Below are positions 8,054 through 13,612 of a stretch of DNA of 13,612 nucleotides, in pieces. The stretch's first letter is position 1. Each line of letters opens with the position of its first letter. The notes below the pieces were generated by a model. It saw only the letters and a program-made list of their open reading frames with translations. It made no database searches and had not been told where the DNA came from. The stretch lies in contig CALEJW010000023.1 of NCBI GenBank assembly GCA_937898635.1, forward strand, positions 1-13,612, read 5' to 3'. Made by a program: the position numbers and the translations under genes. The DNA is from an uncultured Pseudomonadota bacterium (GTDB taxonomy: Bacteria > Pseudomonadota > Gammaproteobacteria > Burkholderiales > Usitatibacteraceae).

Positions 8054-8073
8054 GCGCCGCCGGGCGGCGGCGC
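8054..8073 (+). terminator. GC hairpin after bcsG
   Basis: Seven bases after the bcsG stop lies a perfect 8-bp stem, GCGCCGCC / GGCGGCGC, around a GGGC loop. It is very stable, but is followed by ACTTCGGG rather than a run of T, so it is not a standard intrinsic terminator. It may still act as a 3' stabilising hairpin or weak terminator separating bcsG from the next operon. Confidence 0.35.
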
Positions 8074-8082
8074 ACTTCGGGC

Positions 8083-8088
8083 TAGAAT
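8083..8088 (+). promoter_or_regulatory. TAGAAT -10 box before the HAD gene
   Basis: GCTAGAATGG repeats the form of the bcsG -10 box (CCTAGAATGC). If used, transcription would begin at about 8094-8096, on or beside the ATG at 8096. There is no recognisable -35 hexamer 16-18 bp upstream because the GC hairpin occupies that stretch. Confidence 0.35.
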
Positions 8089-8095
8089 GGCCTCC

Positions 8096-8968
8096 ATGCC
8101 AGAGCGCTTCTTCCAGGACGCCATCGCGCTCGTCTACGACTTCGACGGCACGCTCTCGCCGCAGCCGATGCAGGAGTACACGGTGCTGCCGCGCATGGGC
8201 ATCGCGCCGCGCGAGTTCTGGGACCGGGTGAACGAGGAGGCGCGCGCGACCGAGTCCGACATGATGCTGGTGTACCTGCGCCACATCCTCGAGTCCCTCG
8301 ACCGGAAGAAGATCCGGGTGAAGCGCGCGGACTTCGCGGGGATGGCGCGCGCGATCCGCTACTTTCCCGGCGTCGAGGGCTGGTTCGCGCGGATGAACGC
8401 CTACGTCCGGCGGCGCAGCGGCGGCAAGGCGAGGCTCCACCACTACCTCATCTCGGCGGGCCAGAAGGAGATCCTCGACGGCGTCTCGATCCGCCGCCAC
8501 TTCCGCCGCATCTACGCCTCCGAGTACCACTTCAACGCGCGCGGCGTGGCCACCTTCCCGAAGCTCCTCGTGACGGACACGCTGAAGACGCAGTTCCTCT
8601 TCCGCATCAACAAGGGCAAGGAGGCGGTGACGGAGTCGATCAACGAGCACATGCCCGAGGCCGAGCGGCCCATCCCCTTCCAGAACATGATCTACGTGGG
8701 CGACGGGATGACGGACGTGCCTTCCATGGCGCTCACCAAGAAGAGCGGCGGGCACACGGTGGCGGTCTACGGCGAGGGCAAGCCCCGGGAGAAGGGCATC
8801 TGCGTGCGCCTGCTCGAGGCGGGGCGCGCCGACTTCATCGCCGAGGCCGACTACCGACGGGACAGCCGGCTCTCGCGGCGCATGATGCTGCTGCTCGACC
8901 GCGTGATCGCCGACATCGCCTTCCGCCGCGAGGCCTTCGAGTGCCGCGCGGAGCACCGGGCCCGCTAG
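8096..8968 (+). CDS. HAD-superfamily phosphatase
   Basis: A 290-residue cytosolic protein with the four haloacid-dehalogenase motifs: DFDGT (nucleophile Asp15, acid/base Asp17), LISAG with Ser120, a Lys-rich stretch after TDTLK that could supply motif III, and GDGMTD with Asp203 and Asp207 for Mg2+. The helical insert between motifs I and II (about residues 25-110) is a C1-type cap, resembling phosphoserine-phosphatase-like members. The substrate is not known; a small phosphorylated metabolite is expected. ATG 8096 is preferred; ATG 8087 would add three residues, but it overlaps the TAGAAT box. Neither start has a Shine-Dalgarno sequence. It leads the birA-coaX-SPOR string, and its TAG stop directly abuts the birA ATG, so it is probably translated from the same message. 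Confidence 0.85.
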   Translation: MPERFFQDAIALVYDFDGTLSPQPMQEYTVLPRMGIAPREFWDRVNEEARATESDMMLVYLRHILESLDRKKIRVKRADFAGMARAIRYFPGVEGWFARMNAYVRRRSGGKARLHHYLISAGQKEILDGVSIRRHFRRIYASEYHFNARGVATFPKLLVTDTLKTQFLFRINKGKEAVTESINEHMPEAERPIPFQNMIYVGDGMTDVPSMALTKKSGGHTVAVYGEGKPREKGICVRLLEAGRADFIAEADYRRDSRLSRRMMLLLDRVIADIAFRREAFECRAEHRAR

Positions 8969-9943
8969 ATGGGCCCGCTCACGCTGCGCGCGCTGCGGCT
9001 CCTCGCCGACGGGCACTTCCACTCCGGCGCCGTCCTCTCGCGGCGCCTGGACCGCTCGCGCGCCGCGCTCTCGGAAGCGCTCAAGGGCGCGGGCACCCTC
9101 GGCGTGGAGGTGTTCTCCGTGCCCGGCAGGGGCTACCGGCTCGCCCGGCCCCTGGAGTTCCTCGACGCCCACGCCATCGTCGCCGCCCTCGGGCCGGCCG
9201 CGGCACGGGTGCGGCTCGTGCTGGTGGACGAGGTCGATTCCACGAGCACGCGGCTCGCGGAGCTCGCCCAGTCGGGCGCGCCGTCCGGGACCTGCGTCGT
9301 CGCCGAGTGGCAGCGCGCGGGCCGCGGGCGCCGCGGCCGCGGCTGGGAGGCGGGCCTGGGCGCCTCCCTCACCTTCTCCCTCCTGTGGCGCTTCGAGCAG
9401 GGGCCGGCCGGCCTCGCCGGGCTTTCCCTCGCGGTGGCCGTCGCGGTCGCGCGCGCGCTGGAGCGCTCGGGCGTGCGCGGCGTCGGCGTGAAGTGGCCCA
9501 ACGACCTCGTGCACGACTGGAAGAAGCTCGGCGGCATCCTCGTGGAGACCGCCGGCGAGATGCTCGGTCCCAGCAACGCCGTGGTCGGCGTGGGGATCAA
9601 CTACCGCCTCGGCGAGGCGCTCGCGCGGCGCATCGACCAGCCGGCCACGGACCTCGCCTCGCTCGGCGAGCCGCCGCCCTCGCGCAACGCGCTCCTCGCC
9701 GCGCTCCTCGCGGAGCTCGCCGCGGCCCTGGAGCGCTTCGGCCGCGAGGGCTTCGCCGCCTTCCGCGACGACTGGAAGGCGCGCCACGCCTACGACGGCA
9801 GGACGGTGAGCGTGCTCGAGGGCGCGGGGCCCGCGCGGACGGCGCGGATCCTCGACGTCGCCGACGACGGCGCGCTCGTCGTGGACTTCGCCGGGCAAGC
9901 GTCGCGGCTCACCTCCGCCGAGATCTCGCTGCGGCCCGCATGA
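8969..9943 (+). CDS. birA: BirA, biotin-protein ligase and biotin repressor
   Basis: The 324-residue product (E. coli BirA 321) makes biotinyl-5'-AMP and attaches biotin to the carrier domain of acetyl-CoA carboxylase. The N-terminus (about 1-60) is the winged-helix DNA-binding domain ending in VPGRGYRL, so this is the bifunctional type that can also repress biotin genes. The catalytic domain has DEVDSTST (87-94), the biotinyl-AMP loop GRGRRGRGW (118-126), KWPNDL (175-180) and Lys186 in KKLGGILVE, matching Lys183 of E. coli. The C-terminal small domain (about 275-324) is present. The start ATG directly follows the stop of the HAD gene, and the stop overlaps the coaX start as ATGA, indicating translational coupling. 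No biotin operator was recognised in the window, so its regulatory targets lie elsewhere. Confidence 0.95.
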   Translation: MGPLTLRALRLLADGHFHSGAVLSRRLDRSRAALSEALKGAGTLGVEVFSVPGRGYRLARPLEFLDAHAIVAALGPAAARVRLVLVDEVDSTSTRLAELAQSGAPSGTCVVAEWQRAGRGRRGRGWEAGLGASLTFSLLWRFEQGPAGLAGLSLAVAVAVARALERSGVRGVGVKWPNDLVHDWKKLGGILVETAGEMLGPSNAVVGVGINYRLGEALARRIDQPATDLASLGEPPPSRNALLAALLAELAAALERFGREGFAAFRDDWKARHAYDGRTVSVLEGAGPARTARILDVADDGALVVDFAGQASRLTSAEISLRPA

Positions 9944-10689
9944 GCGTCGTTCCCGCCGCGGTTCCCGTCCTCGCCCTCGACGCCGGCAACACCCGCGTGA
10001 AGTGGGGATTGCGCGTGGGAGACGCCTGGGCGGCGCGCGGCGCGATCGCCACGGCCGACGCGGCGAGGCTCGGCCGCGACTGGCCCGCGATGCCGCCGGG
10101 CACGCGCGCGCTGGGCTCGAGCGTCGGCGGACCCGGGGTGGCGCACCGCGTCCACGAGGCCTGCGCGCGCCACGGGCTCCTGCTCTCCCTCATCGCCTCG
10201 CCGCGCGAGCAGCTGGGCGTCACCAACGGCTACCGCGACCCCGGGCAGCTCGGCACCGACCGCTGGGCGGCGCTCGTCGCCGCGCACCACGAGGCGCCCG
10301 GCCACCAGCTCGTCGTGAACGCGGGCACGGCCCTCACCGTGGACGCGCTGCGCGCCGACGGCGCCTTCGCCGGCGGGCTCATCGTGCCCGGCCCGGCGCT
10401 CATGCGCGCGAGCCTCGCGGGCGCCACGGCGCAGCTGCGCCTCACCGAGGGCGCGTTCGACCCCTTGCCGAGGAGCACGCCCGACGCGATCACCACCGGG
10501 TCGGTCCAGGCGGCCGTGGGCGCGATCGGGCGCATGCGCGAGGCCATGGCGGCCGCGGGTTTCGCGCCGGCGCGGATCGTCCTTTCCGGCGGCGGCGCGC
10601 CCGCGCTCGCCGCGCACCTTCCCCTGCCGGTCACCTTGAACGACAATCTCGTCCTCGACGGCATCGTCCTCATCGCGCGCGCCACCTGA
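9940..10689 (+). CDS. coaX: CoaX, type III pantothenate kinase
   Basis: The 249-residue product phosphorylates pantothenate, the first step of coenzyme A synthesis. Type III enzymes belong to the ASKHA fold and need a monovalent cation. The sequence shows the phosphate-binding motif DAGNTRVKWGL (from Asp14), GTDRWAA with the conserved Asp107, NAGTALTVD (127-135) and GGLIVPG, all typical of CoaX and unlike CoaA. The C-terminal SGGGAPAL is the second nucleotide-binding element. It starts at ATG 9940 within an ATGA overlap with birA. The birA-coaX pairing is common in betaproteobacteria, and in Neisseria the two are fused; both serve acyl carrier chemistry (biotin and CoA). All motif residues that I can check are present. 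Confidence 0.95.
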   Translation: MSVVPAAVPVLALDAGNTRVKWGLRVGDAWAARGAIATADAARLGRDWPAMPPGTRALGSSVGGPGVAHRVHEACARHGLLLSLIASPREQLGVTNGYRDPGQLGTDRWAALVAAHHEAPGHQLVVNAGTALTVDALRADGAFAGGLIVPGPALMRASLAGATAQLRLTEGAFDPLPRSTPDAITTGSVQAAVGAIGRMREAMAAAGFAPARIVLSGGGAPALAAHLPLPVTLNDNLVLDGIVLIARAT

Positions 10690-10696
10690 TCGCCCC

Positions 10697-11383
10697 GTGT
10701 CCCGCCTGCTCTTCTTCCTGCTCCTCATCGCGAACGTCGCCTTCGGCGCGCACCTGTGGCTCGTCGCGCCACCCGCGGAGCCGGACTTCTCCCGCCGCGA
10801 GAGGAACCGCGAGGCCGCGCGCATCGTCGCGGTGATCCCGCCGGTGATCGCCGCGCGCCGGGCGGAGGAGACGCGCCAGCAGGTGCAGTCGCTCGCGGGC
10901 GCGGCCTGCGTGGAGGTCGCGGGCATCCGCCCCGCCGACGTCGCCCAGGCCCGCGAGGCCTTCGCCGCCATGCAGCTCGGCGATCGCCTCACCGAGCGCA
11001 AGGTCGAGGAGATCACGCGCCACTGGGTGTACATCCCGCCGGCGAAGGACCGGCGCTCGGCCGAGCAGGCCGCCTCGATCCTGCGCCGCCAGGGCATGAG
11101 CGACCTCTCGCTGCGCGCCGACCACTCGATCTCCCTCGGCGTGTTCTCGACCGAGGAGGCGGCGCGGCGCTACCTCGTGCTCGTCGAGGCGAAGGGCGCG
11201 CGCGGCGCGCAGGTCGGGCCCTTCGCGCGCGAGGTGAAGGAGTCGGTCTTCCTCATCCGCGAGCCGGACACGCTGCTCGTCGCGAGGCTCGCGCTCCTGC
11301 AGCGCGACCACCCCGACTCGACGCTGCGCGCCGTGGCCTGCCCCGCGGGCGAGGTCGCGGCGGGCGCTGCCTCGCCGAACTAG
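10697..11383 (+). CDS. Membrane-anchored SPOR-domain protein
   Basis: The 228-residue product starts with GTG and a hydrophobic anchor or signal (LLFFLLLIANVAFGAHLWLV, about residues 4-23). A charged, helical middle follows. The segment from about 109 to 178 fits a SPOR domain: HWVYIPPAKDRRSAEQ, a helix with LRRQGMSD, then ISLGVFSTEEAARRY. SPOR domains bind glycan strands lacking stem peptides at septa, so a role at the cell wall is likely. The C-terminal 45 residues are unassigned. The gene begins 7 bp after the coaX stop and lacks a clear Shine-Dalgarno sequence, so coupled translation is probable. A SPOR or unknown gene after coaX is a pattern known from betaproteobacteria. The domain call rests on pattern only, because SPOR sequences are weakly conserved. 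Confidence 0.75.
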   Translation: MSRLLFFLLLIANVAFGAHLWLVAPPAEPDFSRRERNREAARIVAVIPPVIAARRAEETRQQVQSLAGAACVEVAGIRPADVAQAREAFAAMQLGDRLTERKVEEITRHWVYIPPAKDRRSAEQAASILRRQGMSDLSLRADHSISLGVFSTEEAARRYLVLVEAKGARGAQVGPFAREVKESVFLIREPDTLLVARLALLQRDHPDSTLRAVACPAGEVAAGAASPN

Positions 11384-11393
11384 GGCAGCCTTT

Positions 11394-12161
11394 TCAGTCG
11401 CGGCTGAAGCGGATGTCGCCGTAGTAGGCGACGGTGCGCTCGCCGGTGTTGTCGGAGTCGCTCATGACGCCCACCGCGCGCACGCGGGGCGGCTCCTCGC
11501 CGAAGGCGCGGCGGTAGTCCTCGAGCAGGTTCACGCGCTCCTCGTGCCACTCGCCGAGGTTCTCGTGGCCGCTGCCGGCGACGATCATCTTGATGCGCGT
11601 GCTGAAGTGGTGCGTGATGATCGCGCCCTCGGGGAGGCGGTTCTCCCAGATGTACATGATCGTCGCGTAGGGGAGCTCGTTGCCGCCCATCGCCTTGGCG
11701 AGGTCGTAGTTGATCTGCTCGGCCTCCGGGAGCCGCTCGCGCCCGCCCTCGAAGATCACCACGACGCGCGCCGGCGAGTCCTCGACGTGGGAGAGCGTGT
11801 TGTCGGCGCGCCCGTTGAGCGCCGGCACCTTCCACCGCCAGGTGAGCCAGGGGAACTCGCGCGGGTCGGCGACGGTGTCGAAGCGCAGCCCCGAGGCCGA
11901 GGCGTCCGCGACCGCCCGGAGGGCGACGGTGCCCTCGAGGGGCACGAGCCGGTACTCGGTCGGCTTCTTGAAGCGCGTGAGGCGGAACGGCGCCCAGCCC
12001 GGCGGCAGGGCGTCGAGGGCCGCGGCTTTCGAGAAGGGCGCCGGGTCGGGCGAAGCGCGCGCCGCGGGCGGGGGCGAGGGCGCGGGCAGGCTCGCGCAGG
12101 CGCCGGCGAGCAGGGCGGCGGCGAGGAGAGCGGGGAGCCGTGCGTGCGCCGGGCGGATCAT
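11394..12161 (-). CDS. Exported DUF3047 protein
   Basis: The 255-residue product has an N-terminal export signal (LPALLAAALLAGACASLP). Cys22 preceded by AGA is a poor lipobox, so either lipid attachment at Cys22 or signal peptidase I cleavage after ACA is possible. From about residue 45 the sequence fits the DUF3047 family: LRFDTVADPREFPWLTWRWK, RVVVIFEGG, a Tyr/Trp-rich stretch (YATIMYIWENRLPEGAII), and a C-terminal DSDNTGERTVAYYGDIRFSR. The family has no established biochemical function; the aromatic beta-rich pattern suggests a ligand-binding envelope protein. It is divergent from the S41 protease gene, with 87 bp between starts, and converges on the SPOR gene with 10 bp between stops. No Shine-Dalgarno sequence precedes ATG 12161, but no better start exists because the signal peptide begins here. 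Confidence 0.85.
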   Translation of the reverse strand: MIRPAHARLPALLAAALLAGACASLPAPSPPPAARASPDPAPFSKAAALDALPPGWAPFRLTRFKKPTEYRLVPLEGTVALRAVADASASGLRFDTVADPREFPWLTWRWKVPALNGRADNTLSHVEDSPARVVVIFEGGRERLPEAEQINYDLAKAMGGNELPYATIMYIWENRLPEGAIITHHFSTRIKMIVAGSGHENLGEWHEERVNLLEDYRRAFGEEPPRVRAVGVMSDSDNTGERTVAYYGDIRFSRD

Positions 12162-12248
12162 GGAATCGGTTATTCTGGCCGGGAATCGCGACGCGCCCAG
12201 TCTAGCCGTGATTCGCCCCATTCGCCTCGAACCCTTCCCCCGGCCCGC
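12162..12248. promoter_or_regulatory. Divergent DUF3047/S41 intergenic region
   Basis: This 87-bp gap must hold promoters for both genes. On the minus strand CAGAAT (12172-12177) resembles the local TAGAAT boxes but lies only about 10 bases before the DUF3047 ATG, which would make that transcript almost leaderless. On the plus strand no convincing -35/-10 pair is seen, and the sequence before ATG 12249 (CCCTTCCCCCGGCCCGC) contains no Shine-Dalgarno site. Confidence 0.35.
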
Positions 12249-13607
12249 ATGACGATCTCCCGCCGCCTCGCCCCGCTCGCCCTCGCCCTCGGCGCGGTCG
12301 CGGGCTGCGCGGCGATCGATCCGCACAACCTCCTCCTCCGGCAGGCCTTGCGGCCGGCGCCCCAAGCCGAGACCCCGGTGCCCCCCACGGCGCCCCCGTC
12401 GCTGGACGCGGCGGCGCGCCGCGCCGCGATCGACTTCGTGTGGACCACGGTGAAGGAGCGCTACTACGACCCGGGGCTGAATGGCGTGGACTGGGCCGCC
12501 GCGCGCGCGCGCTGGGAACCGCGCGCCCTCGCCGCGGCGGAAGACGAGGCGTTCTGGGACTTCCTCGACCACATGGCGGGCGAGCTGCGCGACGCGCACA
12601 CGCGCGTGGAGTCTCCCCGCCGCGCCGAGCGCATCGCGCGCCACGAATCGGTGGGCCCCGGCTTCGTCTTCGCGCCGGTGAAGGACGCGCTCGCGGTGAC
12701 CGCCGTCTTTCCCGATTCGGACGCGCACTGGGCCGGCGTGCGCCCGGGGATGACCCTGGTCGAGGTGGAGGGAGAGCCCGCGGACGCGGCCTACGCCAGG
12801 GCGCTCGCCGAATCGCGCGAGAGCTCTACCGCGCGGGCGAAGCATCGTGCGGCGATGCGCCGCATCCTCGCCGGCGACCCCGGCACGCGCCTGAGCCTCG
12901 CCTTCGCGCGCAGCGACGGCACGCGCTTCGCGGCGACCCTCGAGCGCCGGCGTTTCGCGAGCCCCCCGCGCGTGGCCCACCGCGTGCTGCCCTCGGGCTT
13001 CGGCTACGTCCGCCTCACGGGCTGGGACCACGCCGTGCAGGACGGGATGGTGGCCGCGATCCGGGCGCTCGCCGACGCGCCGGGGATGGTGATCGACCTG
13101 CGCGACAACCCGGGCGGCTCGGCGCTCATGGTGCGCAACGTCGCCGCGCACTTCTTCGCGGGCGAGGTGGAGTTCGGGCGCGCGATCACCCGCGACGGCC
13201 GGCCCATCACCCTCGCCTTCGACTGGATCGAGGTGATCAAGCTGCGCCAGGCCCTCGAGGGCCTGGGCACCTACCGCAAGCCGGTGGCGGTGCTGGTGAA
13301 CGCCGGCAGCGCGAGCGGCAGCGAGCTCTTCGCCGGGCTCCTGCAGTCGCAGGGGCGCGCGACGGTGGTCGGGCAGACCACCTGCGGGTGCCTGCTCGCC
13401 TTCATGGGCTACGCGGGCGTGCCCGGCGGCGGGCGCCTCGCCTACAGCGAGGTGGGATTCGCCTTCCCCGACGGGCGGCGCATCGAGCGCACGGGCGTGG
13501 TGCCGGACCTCCCGGTGCCGCTCACGGTCGCCGACCTCCTCGTCTCCCGCGACCGCGCGCTCGAGGTCGCGCAGGCGGCGCTCGGCACGCAGGCCGACAA
13601 GCCGTGA
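12249..13607 (+). CDS. S41-family protease lipoprotein, altered catalytic site
   Basis: The 452-residue product has a lipoprotein signal with lipobox VAGC (Cys20); Ala at +2 favours sorting to the outer membrane. A helical N-terminal part contains LRDAHTRV with His117, a motif seen in IRBP-like S41 proteins. A PDZ-like domain (about 138-240, with GVRPGMTLVEVEG) comes before the S41 core (about 250-440): FGYVRLTGW, DLRDNPGG (283-290) and NAGSASGSELFAG with the expected nucleophile Ser356. In CtpA/Prc enzymes a Lys stands 25 residues after the Ser and a Gln four further on; here these positions are Cys381 (QTTCGCLLAF) and Phe385. The protein may use His as in tricorn-type enzymes, use another mechanism, or be inactive. 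The start is ATG 12249, where the signal peptide begins; a complete stop lies at 13605-13607. Confidence 0.88.
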   Translation: MTISRRLAPLALALGAVAGCAAIDPHNLLLRQALRPAPQAETPVPPTAPPSLDAAARRAAIDFVWTTVKERYYDPGLNGVDWAAARARWEPRALAAAEDEAFWDFLDHMAGELRDAHTRVESPRRAERIARHESVGPGFVFAPVKDALAVTAVFPDSDAHWAGVRPGMTLVEVEGEPADAAYARALAESRESSTARAKHRAAMRRILAGDPGTRLSLAFARSDGTRFAATLERRRFASPPRVAHRVLPSGFGYVRLTGWDHAVQDGMVAAIRALADAPGMVIDLRDNPGGSALMVRNVAAHFFAGEVEFGRAITRDGRPITLAFDWIEVIKLRQALEGLGTYRKPVAVLVNAGSASGSELFAGLLQSQGRATVVGQTTCGCLLAFMGYAGVPGGGRLAYSEVGFAFPDGRRIERTGVVPDLPVPLTVADLLVSRDRALEVAQAALGTQADKP

Positions 13608-13612
13608 AACCG

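Noticed and set aside
6546..8231. Plus-strand frame overlapping bcsG in another phase (561 codons)
   Set aside because: It is Arg/Ala-rich without domains and covers the same bases as the well-supported bcsG.
8941..9939. Upstream extension of the coaX frame through birA
   Set aside because: The extension is Arg/Pro/Gly noise in the birA region; the CoaX motif begins shortly after ATG 9940, which overlaps the birA stop.
11386..11406. Possible bidirectional terminator between the SPOR and DUF3047 genes
   Set aside because: CAGCC and GGCTG can pair, but the stem is only 5 bp with an 11-base loop, there is no T-run after the stem, and part of it lies inside the DUF3047 coding end.
12160..12252. 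30-codon open frame whose stop overlaps the S41 start (ATGA)
   Set aside because: A coupled leader peptide would explain the missing ribosome site, but this frame also lacks one, overlaps the DUF3047 start, and shows no recognisable pattern. Chance is more likely.

Overview
The window is very GC-rich DNA (clearly above 70% G+C by eye), densely packed with genes, from a Gram-negative bacterium. The evidence for two membranes is an outer-membrane cellulose porin (BcsC), a periplasmic cellulose synthase subunit (BcsB) and several lipoprotein or Sec signal peptides. The birA-coaX-SPOR gene string and the TAGAAT-type -10 boxes suggest a betaproteobacterium; this is inference, and no rRNA or species-specific marker is present. 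No mobile element, CRISPR array, tRNA or rRNA was seen.

Left part (1-8046), cellulose secretion and modification. On the minus strand, bcsB (6273-4030) is followed by bcsC (4033-248) with a GTGA start/stop overlap, and then by the start of a gene for a secreted TPR protein that runs off the left edge (233-1). Divergently, bcsG (6403-8046) encodes the membrane phosphoethanolamine transferase that decorates cellulose, with its metal and nucleophile residues intact. The 129-bp gap holds a good sigma70-type promoter for bcsG (TTGATG, 17 bp, TAGAAT) and a TATAGAAT -10 box facing bcsB. The catalytic subunit gene bcsA and the accessory genes bcsQ, bcsZ, bcsE and bcsF are not in the window, so the cellulose locus is split or arranged unusually.

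Middle part (8096-11383), a housekeeping operon on the plus strand. It encodes a HAD-family phosphatase, the biotin ligase/repressor BirA, type III pantothenate kinase CoaX and a membrane-anchored SPOR-domain protein. The genes abut or overlap (TAG/ATG at 8966-8971, ATGA at 9940-9943, 7 bp before the SPOR gene). The first gene may be read from a leaderless transcript.

Right part (11394-13607), two exported proteins transcribed divergently from an 87-bp gap: a DUF3047 protein (minus strand, ending 10 bp from the convergent SPOR gene) and an S41/C-terminal-processing-type protease lipoprotein (plus strand). The protease has the usual serine but carries Cys where the catalytic Lys is expected.

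The most interesting points are the bcsB-bcsC-TPR/bcsG arrangement without bcsA, and the altered S41 catalytic site. I did not find convincing evidence of a wholly undescribed system.
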